A DNA stretch of 64,000 nt from Sphingobacteriaceae bacterium. Its GTDB lineage: Bacteria; Bacteroidota; Bacteroidia; B-17B0; Aurantibacillaceae. The stretch is taken from NCBI GenBank assembly GCA_016715905.1, contig JADJXI010000003.1, positions 248,001-312,000 of the forward strand, read 5' to 3'. Below the pieces are notes generated by a model that searched no databases, was not told the DNA's origin, and saw only the letters and a list, made by a program, of their open reading frames with translations. Made by a program: the position numbers and the translations under genes. Position 1 is the first letter of the stretch. Each line of letters begins with the position of its first letter. Below are positions 18,090 through 26,858 of the stretch, piece after piece.

Positions 18090-18815
18090 ATGCTAAACCA
18101 GTTGTTATTTGTAGCGTTGCCTTATGTGGCCTTGGCAATATTCTTAGTGGGATCTATATATAGATACCTTTATAAAGGCTTTAAAGTTTCCTCATTATCA
18201 TCTCAATTTTTAGAGGGGAGACAATTATTTTTTGGAAGTCAACCCTTTCACTGGGGCTTGTTCTTTTTATTTTTCGGACATCTAATTGCTTTCTTATTTC
18301 CGTTATCCGTAATTGCATGGAATGGGCAAACCGTTAGATTGCTCATTCTTGAATGTGCTTCATTTGCATTCGGAATTAGTGCTTTGTGGGGTTTATTTGC
18401 GCTCATCGCAAGACGTTTAACAAACAAACGTGTTCAAATTGTAACAAGCAAAATGGACGTAGTTGTATATTTAGTATTGTTAGTTCAGATTATTTCCGGC
18501 TTATGCGTGGCTTATTTTAATCGTTGGGGTTCTAATTGGTTCGCTGCTTTTCTAACGCCTTATCTAAGATCAATATTTGTATTTGACCCGCAAATTGATG
18601 CGATTTCAACTGTAAATTCTATTTGGTTAAAAATACATGTTGTGTCGGCCTTTAGCATTATCGCCATCATACCATTCACCAGATTTGTTCACTTCTTGGT
18701 GTATCCGGTTGATTATTTATGGAGAAGCTATCAACAAGTAATTTGGAATTGGGATAGGAAATCAATACGAACTAGTAGAGCACACTCTGTTGGAGAGAAA
18801 TCAAAGAATAATTAA
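18090..18815 (+). CDS. narI: Nitrate reductase gamma subunit NarI (cytochrome b)
   Basis: 241 aa, five predicted membrane helices. His residues that could ligate the two b hemes lie in FHWGLFFLFFGHLIAF (about residues 52-68) and KIHVVSAFSIIAIIPFTRFVHFL (about 188-210), the usual NarI positions. Quinol oxidation takes place on the outer side and electrons pass to NarH. The gene follows narJ directly and is followed by a second anchored cytochrome c 33 bp downstream. Confidence 0.92.
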   Translation: MLNQLLFVALPYVALAIFLVGSIYRYLYKGFKVSSLSSQFLEGRQLFFGSQPFHWGLFFLFFGHLIAFLFPLSVIAWNGQTVRLLILECASFAFGISALWGLFALIARRLTNKRVQIVTSKMDVVVYLVLLVQIISGLCVAYFNRWGSNWFAAFLTPYLRSIFVFDPQIDAISTVNSIWLKIHVVSAFSIIAIIPFTRFVHFLVYPVDYLWRSYQQVIWNWDRKSIRTSRAHSVGEKSKNN

Positions 18816-18848
18816 TTTGTACTATTAATATTATTTAAAATTTTTTCT

Positions 18849-19514
18849 ATGGAAACTTCTGACATATATTTTAAAAAAAATTACTTTATTCCAATTCTAT
18901 TTCTATTCACCATGCTTATTAGCGGTTTCGAAATTAAAGCGGAAGATGGCAAGAAAATATTTAAACAAAACTGTGGGGTGTGTCATACAACCACACAACA
19001 AAAATTAGTTGGTCCGGGGTTGGAAGGAGTGGGTACAAAATTTTCGGAAGATTGGTTAATTAAGTGGATTAAAGATTCACAAGCTCTTGTTAATAGTGGT
19101 GATGCATTAGCGGTTAAAGCTTTTGAAGAAGGAAACAAAATTGCTATGCCTCCATTTGCTAATTTAAGTGATCAAGACATTAAAGATATTCTTTCCTTTA
19201 TTGCAACAGATGTTCCAGCGGCTAAGGAAGCACCGGGGGCAACTCCTGATGCGCAACCTGTTGTTGCGAAAAATCAAGAATGGACTACATTGTCTAAAGT
19301 TTTTTTGGGCTCTATGGTTATAATTATTCTTTTTCTTGGTGGATACCTTGTGTTTTTAAAGAAGCAACTTAATAAGTTAGGATATGTGACGGACTCAGTG
19401 CCTTTTAAGGATCAAGTGGAAGGGTATATTAAAAATAATGGCAAGTTTATTCTGTTCGTATGCATTATTCTTGGCATGACTGTTATGAAGTCTTGTATTT
19501 CAGAAATTATGTAA
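18849..19514 (+). CDS. Membrane-bound monoheme cytochrome c following narI
   Basis: 221 aa. The N-terminal hydrophobic segment (residues 11-28) is a signal or anchor. One cytochrome c domain has CGVCH at 42-46 and a probable Met ligand in AMPPFANL. The C-terminal third has two hydrophobic helices (about 152-172 and 197-215). The heme domain resembles the first domain of the cytochrome at 11397, so the two probably arose from one gene. Position inside the nar operon suggests an electron-transfer role with NarI or a quinol-cytochrome c path; which direction is unknown. Confidence 0.8.
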   Translation: METSDIYFKKNYFIPILFLFTMLISGFEIKAEDGKKIFKQNCGVCHTTTQQKLVGPGLEGVGTKFSEDWLIKWIKDSQALVNSGDALAVKAFEEGNKIAMPPFANLSDQDIKDILSFIATDVPAAKEAPGATPDAQPVVAKNQEWTTLSKVFLGSMVIIILFLGGYLVFLKKQLNKLGYVTDSVPFKDQVEGYIKNNGKFILFVCIILGMTVMKSCISEIM

Positions 19515-19530
19515 TAGATATTAAGTAATT

Positions 19531-19565
19531 AAAAAAGGGAGTTGATTAATTAACCCCCCTTTTTT
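19531..19565. terminator. Bidirectional intrinsic terminator between nar operon and nrdJ
   Basis: AAAAAAGGG-a-GTT, an eight-base loop GATTAATT, then AAC-c-CCCTTTTTT form a long stem with A/T tracts on both sides, so it can end transcription from either strand. It lies between the stop of the last nar gene and the 3' end of nrdJ. Confidence 0.85.
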
Positions 19566-19595
19566 GTTTATATCAAAAAACTACCTACCAAAAAG

Positions 19596-22157
19596 CTAAC
19601 CACACTTTGAGTGTCCGCAACTTTTACATTTTAAGCAACCTTCTTCGTAAATTAATCCTGATGGGTCGCCACAACTTGGACAGGATTTGTCTTTTGCCTG
19701 TGCTCCATTCGGAATAAATTGTTTTAATGCTCTTTCTAAACCTACTCTCCAAGTGGTTATTGTTTCATTAGCAAAGTGTAAATTTTCGATTAAATCTATC
19801 ACATGCACCATTGGCATCCCATGTCTAAGCACTCCTGAAATTAGTTTCGCATAATTCCAATATTCTTTATTAAATAAACGTGATAATCCTTCAATGGTAA
19901 CTTTATATCCGTCTTTATCCAGATATTGAAAATCATATCTGCTCTTACCGCCCGGAGTTTTTGATTTAATAATCCAACCTTTGCTAATCCATTCCGGAAA
20001 AACGAAAGCGTCCTCTGCTTTTCCTGTAAAAATTTCATAAGGTCTGTTATCAATCACGCCAACAAATGCTATCCACTTTTCACTTTGATTCATGAATCGC
20101 ATAATTCTGGCATCAATTCTAGTTGGCCTTTTAGGTGGTATTGAATCTTTTATACTTGTAGATTTATTTTTTTCATTCTCGGCAACTAAAACACCGGATC
20201 TTGAACCGTCTCTGTATACCGTGATTCCTTTCAAGCCCGCTTCCCACGATTTTAAATATATTTCGCCGACTTGCTCTACTGTGGCTTCACTTGGTAAATT
20301 AATTGTTGAACTAATACTATGTGTGGTATATTTTTGAACAACAGCTTGCAACTTAACACGATTTTCCCAATTAATTTCTGAAGCGGTTTGAAGGTGATAT
20401 GGACTTAATTCTAATTTGGTTTTGCCACTTATTTGCATCCAGTCTTTTAAACGATGATGATAAACTGTAAATTCTTGCCAACAATCTCCTAAATTATCGA
20501 CAAAATCAACCTTACTTTTTGGGTCGCCCGGGTTTACTTTTTTTCTTCTTTTATAACTTAATAAAAAAACAGGTTCTATTCCGGATGAAGATTGGGCTAA
20601 TAAACTTATGGTACCGGTTGGTGCTACAGTACTAATTGAAATATTACGTCTACCATATTTCATCATTTTTTGATATAGTTTCGGGAATTCGTTTTCCATC
20701 ATCTGAACAAATTCGGAATTTTTTTCAATTTCAGGATCGAAGCCAACAAAAGTTCCGCGCTCAATAGCTAAATCAATTGAACAATCAAATTCAGCATGAC
20801 ATTTTGTACGCATGATTAATTCGGTTGTTTCAATCCCTTCTTTACTATCAAACTTAATGTTTAATGCAGCTAGAGTATCTGCTAATGCAGTAAAACCTAG
20901 TCCGGTTCTTCTGCCTTTTTTTCCGGCATTATATAGTAATTCCCAAGTTTTTGATTCTACTTCTTTTATAATGTCGGGCTCCGGGTCTTTTTTAATTTTG
21001 TCGAATATTTTTTGAATGGCTTCCAATTCTAAATCTACCAAATCATCCATTAGCCTTTGTGCTTCATAGGTGTATTCAAAAAATTTAGCAAAATCAAATT
21101 TTGCATCTTTTGTAAATGGATTATCTACAAAGTTGTATAAATTTAAAGCCATTAGCCTACAGCTATCACCACCCTGCATTGCTATTTCAGAACAAGGATT
21201 GGTAGATACATTTTTGTATCCGGGATAAATAGATGAAGTAGAATAATAATGCTGACGATCCCAAAAAATTATTCCCGGTTCTGCCGTATTATGCGCGCAT
21301 GAAGTAATCAGTTGCCAAAGTGCGAAAGCATCAACTTCTTTTTTGAAGGTTGGATTTGGAGAATCAACTGGAAACTGTAATTGAAACTTCTTTTTTGATT
21401 TAACGGCCTTCATAAATTCATCAGATACTTTTATGGATATATTGGCGCCGGTTATTTTCTTTAAGTCTTGTTTAATGGAAATGAAATTTTCTATGTCCGG
21501 ATGTGCAATATCCATTGTAATCATTAATGCTCCCCTTCTGCCATTTTGCGCAACTTCTCTTGTGGTGTTTGAAAATCGCTCCATAAAAGAAACCGCGCCC
21601 GATGTTGTGCCGGCCGCGTTTGATACCACCTGTCCACTTGGTCTTAAAGTTGAGATGTCGATGCCTACACCACATCTTCTTTTAAATAATTGGGCCATTT
21701 GTTGATCTGTATAAAATACACCTCCGTATGAATCGTAAATTTCAGGCAATACAATACAATTGGATAAGGAAGCAATAACATGCGGATTTCCTAAAGAGGA
21801 CATAACACTTCCCTGTGGAATGATATATTTAAATTCATGGAAATAATGGTAAATGGTATTAAAATCTAAGTCTTTTCTTTGTTTACCATAAGCGGATAAA
21901 TTTTTACGTATGTTTTTTGACTTCGAAATGTAATTGGTTTCTATTCTTGCAAATTCTTTCGCCATTCTGATATGCATACTTTCCGGTGTGCATTCTAGAA
22001 ATTCTCCCTTCTTATTTCTCATTGCATATTTACTTAGCCAGGCGCTGGCCGCCAATTCATCACCTTTAAAGTATTGGAGGCAAGCTTGCATGGCTTCATC
22101 GTAGCTAAAGACCCTGGAAGTCTTTTCATTTTCCGTTTTTTGTTCTGTAGTAATCAT
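19596..22157 (-). CDS. nrdJ: Adenosylcobalamin-dependent ribonucleotide reductase (class II)
   Basis: 853 aa. The central domain has SNCIVLPEIYDSYGG, FKRRCGVGIDISTLRPSG, NPCSEIAMQGGDSCRLMALN and the loop SISTVAPTGTISLLAQSSSGIEP; these match class II NrdJ. The C-terminus ends in a zinc-ribbon-like CPSCGDPSGLIYEEGCLKCKSCGHSKCG containing the reducible Cys pair. The enzyme makes deoxynucleotides without oxygen, using B12, which suits anaerobic growth. The upstream region (22158-22338) contains an FNR-like box shared with the divergent radical SAM gene. No riboswitch-like cobalamin element was recognised there. Confidence 0.94.
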   Translation of the reverse strand: MITTEQKTENEKTSRVFSYDEAMQACLQYFKGDELAASAWLSKYAMRNKKGEFLECTPESMHIRMAKEFARIETNYISKSKNIRKNLSAYGKQRKDLDFNTIYHYFHEFKYIIPQGSVMSSLGNPHVIASLSNCIVLPEIYDSYGGVFYTDQQMAQLFKRRCGVGIDISTLRPSGQVVSNAAGTTSGAVSFMERFSNTTREVAQNGRRGALMITMDIAHPDIENFISIKQDLKKITGANISIKVSDEFMKAVKSKKKFQLQFPVDSPNPTFKKEVDAFALWQLITSCAHNTAEPGIIFWDRQHYYSTSSIYPGYKNVSTNPCSEIAMQGGDSCRLMALNLYNFVDNPFTKDAKFDFAKFFEYTYEAQRLMDDLVDLELEAIQKIFDKIKKDPEPDIIKEVESKTWELLYNAGKKGRRTGLGFTALADTLAALNIKFDSKEGIETTELIMRTKCHAEFDCSIDLAIERGTFVGFDPEIEKNSEFVQMMENEFPKLYQKMMKYGRRNISISTVAPTGTISLLAQSSSGIEPVFLLSYKRRKKVNPGDPKSKVDFVDNLGDCWQEFTVYHHRLKDWMQISGKTKLELSPYHLQTASEINWENRVKLQAVVQKYTTHSISSTINLPSEATVEQVGEIYLKSWEAGLKGITVYRDGSRSGVLVAENEKNKSTSIKDSIPPKRPTRIDARIMRFMNQSEKWIAFVGVIDNRPYEIFTGKAEDAFVFPEWISKGWIIKSKTPGGKSRYDFQYLDKDGYKVTIEGLSRLFNKEYWNYAKLISGVLRHGMPMVHVIDLIENLHFANETITTWRVGLERALKQFIPNGAQAKDKSCPSCGDPSGLIYEEGCLKCKSCGHSKCG

Positions 22158-22287
22158 AGTTTATCTAAATTTAACGCAAGGTATTTTTTTTAATGTGTTA
22201 AAACTTATGGTGCAGCAAATAATTATTGATAGCATTTCTGACATTTTAACTTTAATCATAATTATTTTTCTAATACTAATTTACAAC

Positions 22288-22301
22288 CTGATGAATATCA
22301 T
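22288..22301. promoter_or_regulatory. FNR-like box between nrdJ and radical SAM gene
   Basis: CTGAT-GAAT-ATCAT, one mismatch from the shared palindrome. TAATTATG on the minus strand (22264-22257) lies about 36 bp from its centre and could serve nrdJ. On the plus strand TTTG (22329-22332) is 36 bp away but almost touches the next start codon. Weaker than the perfect sites. Confidence 0.4.
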
Positions 22302-22338
22302 TTATTAATGTAAATATTAAGGTTAAACTTTGCATAGT

Positions 22339-23103
22339 ATGTTATTTAATGAAATAGTTTTTGGTCCTATAATGAGTCGGAGATTTGGAAAATCTTTAGG
22401 TATAAATTTATTGCCGTTAGACAATAAGATATGTAATTTCAATTGTATATATTGTGAATGTGGTTGGACTGATTTAAGGGAAGTAAATTCGAAATTTACT
22501 TCTCGTGAACTTGTGGTTAAGGCAATGTCGGAAAGGTTTTTTGAAATCAAAAAGTCGAATGATATTCCGGATTCAATTACATTTGCCGGAAATGGTGAGC
22601 CAACCATGCATCCGGACTTTGCTGCAATAATTGATCATACCATTCGCTTAAGAGATGAATTTTTACCCGGTGTTAAAATTGTTGTATTATCAAATTCTGC
22701 TTTGCTCGGAAACCAAGTTGTTTTTAATGCTTTAAATAAAGTAGATGCACGGGTGATGAAATTAGATGCGGGTACAGAGGCACAATTTGTAAAAATAGAT
22801 CAGCCCTTGTCTCGAAGGAAATTTCGATGGTATATAGATAGATTAAAAGAATTTAAAGGGAATTTATATATTCAAACATTATTTTTAAGAGGACGAGTAA
22901 ATAATGAAAATGTCGACAATACAAAGGAGAGTGAGATAATTGCTTGGATAAATATTCTGAAAGAAATTAATCCTATTATGGTTATGATATATTCAATTGA
23001 CAGGGAAACGCCAGCAAAAGGCCTTGAAAAAATATCAAATCTTGAATTAGAAGGTATTTGCCAAAAAGTAATTGATGCAGGCATTCCTGCAAAGTATTTT
23101 TAG
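22339..23103 (+). CDS. Radical SAM protein (COG0731-like)
   Basis: 254 aa from the ATG at 22339; a TTG at 22330 would add three residues. The radical SAM motif CNFNCIYCECGW (CxxxCxxC) follows the FGPIMSRRFGKSLGINLLP leader typical of this group, and AGNGEPTMHP gives the SAM-binding GGE-like motif. The size and sequence fit the uncharacterised bacterial radical SAM proteins related to wyosine-forming enzymes; the substrate is not known. Its stop overlaps the convergent proline dehydrogenase gene by 4 bp. Confidence 0.8.
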   Translation: MLFNEIVFGPIMSRRFGKSLGINLLPLDNKICNFNCIYCECGWTDLREVNSKFTSRELVVKAMSERFFEIKKSNDIPDSITFAGNGEPTMHPDFAAIIDHTIRLRDEFLPGVKIVVLSNSALLGNQVVFNALNKVDARVMKLDAGTEAQFVKIDQPLSRRKFRWYIDRLKEFKGNLYIQTLFLRGRVNNENVDNTKESEIIAWINILKEINPIMVMIYSIDRETPAKGLEKISNLELEGICQKVIDAGIPAKYF

Positions 23104-24284
23104 TTTAGTAATTTCAGTTTATCTCTCCTTTTTTTTTCCTGATTTAATAAATCAAGTTCTCTTCCCATTTGTCCGGCTATTCCGGTGTTTTCATTTGCGC
23201 GTCTTATCAAATAGGGTACAACTGATTTAATGGGTCCGTATGGAACATATTTGGTTACATTGTAATTTTCGTTGGCTAAATTCATTGAAATGTGATCGCT
23301 CATTCCATAGAGTTGTGAAATAAATATATGGTGATGATTGTTTGCTAAATTTCTTTTTTTCATTTCATCCAATAAAAACAAAGTACTTAGTTCGTTATGA
23401 GTGCCAACACAAAGCATAATAATGTCTATATTATTTAAACAAATCTCAACAGCTTTATTAAAATCCCTGTCTGTATCTTCTTTTGTTTTTTGCATCGGAG
23501 TAGGATAATTCATTTTTATGGCGCGCTCATTTTCTCTTTCCAAATAAGCGCCACGAACTAATTTAATACCTAATTTTATTTTTTGTTTACGGCATTTACT
23601 TATTAAATCATTTAAATACGATAACCTGTCATGTCGGTACATTTGCAAAGTTGTTAGAACAATAGGGTCGTTCGTATTGTATTTCAACATATAATTTTCT
23701 GCTACAAGGTCAACAGCATACTGCAGCCAACTTTCTTCTGCATCTATAAATACAGGCACTTTTTTCTCAAGAGCCAGATGAAATAAAATATCCATTCTTT
23801 TAATGAATAGATTCCACTCTTTTTCTTCACTAACTGTAAATTCTTTTTTCGCATTTGCTGCGCTTAACAATTGAGTTGAAACAAATCCTGTTAATTTGAT
23901 GCAGGTATATGGAATAGCAGGATTATTATGGGCTACTGCAATAATTTTTAATAATTCGGTTAAAGCTCTATCAAAGGCTGCTGAATTTTCCTCTCCTTCA
24001 ACTGAATAATCAAGTATTGATTTTACATTTGACTCATACAATTTGTCTACTACTTTTTTTGACTCCTGAATAGTTTCTCCTCCGCAAAATTGTTTGAAAA
24101 TAGTTGCCTTGAGTACTCCTTTAATGGGCAATCTAATTTTTAAGGAAAAGTTTAATAATTTAGTGAGAATTTGAACAACCCAGGATTTATTAATTAGTTT
24201 AAACAACCATAGCGTTTGTTTTAAATCTTTGTAGGATTTAAGTGCAAAAGCATTTTCTGTATTATAGAGCATTTTTAAATTCAT
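23100..24284 (-). CDS. Proline dehydrogenase
   Basis: 394 aa, a TIM-barrel PRODH domain without the P5C dehydrogenase part of PutA. Seen are SVEGEEN, FVDAEESWLQ, GIKLVRGAYLEREN, VGTHNELS and, near the C-terminus, FISQLYGMSDHIS and YVPYGPIKSVVPYLIRRANENTG, which match the FAD- and proline-binding segments of the family. It oxidises proline to P5C with electrons to the quinone pool. It has no evident link to nitrate or aromatic metabolism beyond feeding quinol. It is preceded by the Crp/Fnr gene at 24301 on the same strand with a 16 bp gap. Confidence 0.9.
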   Translation of the reverse strand: MNLKMLYNTENAFALKSYKDLKQTLWLFKLINKSWVVQILTKLLNFSLKIRLPIKGVLKATIFKQFCGGETIQESKKVVDKLYESNVKSILDYSVEGEENSAAFDRALTELLKIIAVAHNNPAIPYTCIKLTGFVSTQLLSAANAKKEFTVSEEKEWNLFIKRMDILFHLALEKKVPVFIDAEESWLQYAVDLVAENYMLKYNTNDPIVLTTLQMYRHDRLSYLNDLISKCRKQKIKLGIKLVRGAYLERENERAIKMNYPTPMQKTKEDTDRDFNKAVEICLNNIDIIMLCVGTHNELSTLFLLDEMKKRNLANNHHHIFISQLYGMSDHISMNLANENYNVTKYVPYGPIKSVVPYLIRRANENTGIAGQMGRELDLLNQEKKRRDKLKLLN

Positions 24285-24300
24285 GAATGTAAATCGGATG

Positions 24301-24939
24301 TTATGATTGGACTATTTTTTCTAAAGCGAGTTTCTTCAGAAGCTCTTTATTAATAATCCGTAATTTTCTGTCTTTAAAGGTTATGATGCTTTTATCTTCA
24401 AGTTTCTGAATAGTTTTATATACATAATTGGTTGTTGTACCGATTAGTGAGGCAATGTCTTTTGTAGAAATTATATGAGGAACAATTTCGTTTACTTTTA
24501 ATTTACTTAAAGAATACAGTAGGGTGGCAAAATTATTAATTACACTTTTCTGGTTTAAATTAACTATGCGGTGTTCCAATTGATCAGAAAAATCGGATAC
24601 ATAATGTAATATATCAGGAAGAAGCTCTTCGTTTTTTAATATTTCATTTTTAAGCTCACTCACAGGTATGCATACTATTTCGGAATTTTTTAAGGCCACA
24701 TAACTTTTATCGCTAACTTCTTCTAAAATTACCTGCTCTAATCCAATTATTTCTCCTTCAAAACCTATTGCAAAAATGAAATCAATGCTTCCGGCATGTT
24801 TGAATATTTTTATAGCACCTTTTTTGATCAAGTACACATTGTCTTTAGAATCGTGGGTACAAGTAAGTAAATTGTTCTCGTCTATTTTATTAACCGGATG
24901 ATTTTCAAATAATTTCAATATATTTTTACTCACTCTCAT
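24301..24939 (-). CDS. Crp/Fnr family transcriptional regulator 2
   Basis: 212 aa. A cyclic-nucleotide-like sensor domain (residues 1-115) precedes a helical linker and an HTH whose recognition part reads IASLIGTTTNYVYKTIQKL. The Glu and Arg that read TGA in FNR are missing here, so its DNA target should differ from that of regulators 1 and 3. There is no N-terminal Cys cluster; one Cys is in LLTCTHD. An FNR-like box with a well-spaced -7 element lies upstream, so it is probably a target of the FNR regulon rather than its master. Confidence 0.85.
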   Translation of the reverse strand: MRVSKNILKLFENHPVNKIDENNLLTCTHDSKDNVYLIKKGAIKIFKHAGSIDFIFAIGFEGEIIGLEQVILEEVSDKSYVALKNSEIVCIPVSELKNEILKNEELLPDILHYVSDFSDQLEHRIVNLNQKSVINNFATLLYSLSKLKVNEIVPHIISTKDIASLIGTTTNYVYKTIQKLEDKSIITFKDRKLRIINKELLKKLALEKIVQS

Positions 24940-24980
24940 TTTATTAAAAGTAAAGTTACTTGTGATGTTGTTTTATTACT

Positions 24981-24994
24981 ATGATTCATATCAT
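24981..24994 (-). promoter_or_regulatory. FNR-like box upstream of crp/fnr gene 2
   Basis: ATGAT-TCAT-ATCAT, perfect half-sites. On the minus strand TAACTTTA at 24958-24951 has its last four bases centred exactly 35 bp from the box centre, so the site should serve crp/fnr gene 2. narK1 has its own site at 25054. Confidence 0.7.
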
Positions 24995-25053
24995 AAACCA
25001 ATTTTGACATCAAATACAGTAATTAAATAGAAATATGACGAAAATCGAAATTA

Positions 25054-25067
25054 ATGATAAGCATCAT
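25054..25067 (+). promoter_or_regulatory. FNR-like box and -7 element of narK1
   Basis: ATGAT-AAGC-ATCAT with perfect half-sites. TACTTTTG at 25090-25097 is a perfect TAnnTTTG element with TTTG centred 35 bp from the box. The narK1 ATG is at 25117, 19 bp beyond. This is the cleanest promoter of the set. Confidence 0.78.
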
Positions 25068-25116
25068 TTTTACTATCTATAACACCGGTTACTTTTGAGG
25101 TATTAAATTTCTTGTT

Positions 25117-26841
25117 ATGTCAAATTTTAAAAAATTCTTAAAATCGGGGCACGCACCAACTTTGTTTTCGGCTTTTCTTTATTTTGATTTTTGTTTTGCT
25201 ATTTGGGTGTTAAATGGCGCTATGGCACCTTTTATTAGCGAACATTTTAATTTAAGCCCTGCAGAAAAAGGCTTTATGATTTCGGTACCGATATTGGCTG
25301 GAGCTGTAATGCGTTTTCCTTTAGGTGTACTTGCACAATATATAGGAAGAAAAAATGCAGCACTAACCGAAATGGGGCTTATTTTCTTTGCATTGGTATT
25401 TGGGTATTTTTTCGTTGACACTTATTCTGATGTAATAAAAATGGGAGTGCTTCTTGGGATAGCCGGTGCCAGTTTTGGTGTAGCTCTTTCTTTGGGTTCA
25501 GGTTGGTTTCCACCAAAATATAAAGGATTGGCTATGGGTATTTCAGGTGCGGGAAATAGTGGAACAGTATTAGCTATGTTATTTGCACCACCTTTAGCAA
25601 TGAAATTTGGATGGCAGGCCGTGTACGGAATGGCCGCATTTTTTATGCTGATTCCAATTGTTGTAATGATCGTGTTTGCCAAAGAACCGCCAGACAGAGA
25701 ACATCAAACTCTTAAACAGCATTTGGCTTGTTTATTTGAAAAGGATGGTTGGACTTTTAATTTAATTTACATAATTACATTTGGTGGATTTATTGGACTT
25801 TCTAATTTCTTGCCAACTTACTTTCATGATCAGTTTGGAGTTACAAAAGTAGAAGCGGGTCAATTAACGATGTTAGCCGCTTTAATGGGAAGTGCAATAC
25901 GTGTGGTTGGCGGTTGGGCTAGCGATAAATGGGGAGGAATTACAACATTAAGTGCAATATTTGGTATTATTATTATTACTATGGTAATTGCAGGTTTACC
26001 TATTGGTGTTACAGCTACAACAATTTTATTTATGGTTTGTTTTGCGGCACTTGGAGCAGGCAACGGAGCTTTATTTCAATTGGTACCTTTGCGTTGGCCA
26101 TTGGCCACTGCTGTTGCGGGAAGTATGATTGGTGAAATTGGTGCACTGGGTGGAAGTTTTATTCCAAATGCCATGGGATTATCAAAACAAAATACAGGCT
26201 CGTTTTTTTGGGGCTTTATGTCTTTCGCTATATTAGCTTTAATAGCGTTTATAGTTTTGAGAGTGGCACAACGAGCCTGGACTAAGAAGTGGGTTGGTAA
26301 AGGAGGTATGGCTATTATTAAACCGGAGTCAATTGAAGTTGAAATTAAGGAGCACATTGCAGGAAACGTTGTATTTGCGCAATCAAAATCAAAGGGTGAT
26401 TTTAATTACCGAAACATAATCTATCCGATTGGAAATTCTGAATTGGCTGATAAAGCTCGTCAACAAGCTGCTTATTTAGCCAAATCTACAGGCGCAAATT
26501 TGGTTTTACTGTATGTGAACGAAAAATCACATAGTACAGGAATACTTGCAACAGACTCTGCCCAATTTGCTGAGGTAAAAGAAGCTTGGATAGCAGAAGG
26601 AAAACAAATATTACTGGAAGAAGTAAAAAAATTGAAAGATTTGGAAGTTGATCAGGTGGAAGCTGTATTCGGTCAGGGAGATGTGGCAAGTGAAATTACA
26701 ACTATTGCGAAAGAAAAAAATGCCGAACTAATTTTGTTAGCGAGTCACAAAGCCTCGCCTTTAGGTAAACTGTTAATGGGCAGCAGAACTTACGACGTAT
26801 TCCTAGATACACCTTGCCCGGTTTTAAGAATAGTAAGATAA
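25117..26841 (+). CDS. narK1: NarK-type nitrate/nitrite transporter fused to a universal stress (UspA) domain
   Basis: 574 aa. Residues 1-400 are a major facilitator with 12 helices and the NarK glycine-rich motifs GISGAGNSGTVL (about residue 142) and ALGAGNGALFQLVP (about 310). Residues about 425-574 are cytoplasmic and form a UspA domain: IIYPIGNS at its start, LVLLYVNE, a long helical segment, LILLASHKASPLGKLLMGSRTYDVFLDTPCPVLRIVR with the GS(R)T nucleotide-binding loop. The UspA part could let ATP or an adenylated ligand tune transport (inference). narK2 follows 17 bp downstream. It is probably a nitrate/proton symporter, the usual NarK1 role. Confidence 0.9.
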   Translation: MSNFKKFLKSGHAPTLFSAFLYFDFCFAIWVLNGAMAPFISEHFNLSPAEKGFMISVPILAGAVMRFPLGVLAQYIGRKNAALTEMGLIFFALVFGYFFVDTYSDVIKMGVLLGIAGASFGVALSLGSGWFPPKYKGLAMGISGAGNSGTVLAMLFAPPLAMKFGWQAVYGMAAFFMLIPIVVMIVFAKEPPDREHQTLKQHLACLFEKDGWTFNLIYIITFGGFIGLSNFLPTYFHDQFGVTKVEAGQLTMLAALMGSAIRVVGGWASDKWGGITTLSAIFGIIIITMVIAGLPIGVTATTILFMVCFAALGAGNGALFQLVPLRWPLATAVAGSMIGEIGALGGSFIPNAMGLSKQNTGSFFWGFMSFAILALIAFIVLRVAQRAWTKKWVGKGGMAIIKPESIEVEIKEHIAGNVVFAQSKSKGDFNYRNIIYPIGNSELADKARQQAAYLAKSTGANLVLLYVNEKSHSTGILATDSAQFAEVKEAWIAEGKQILLEEVKKLKDLEVDQVEAVFGQGDVASEITTIAKEKNAELILLASHKASPLGKLLMGSRTYDVFLDTPCPVLRIVR

Positions 26842-26858
26842 AAATAAAAATTTAGTAT

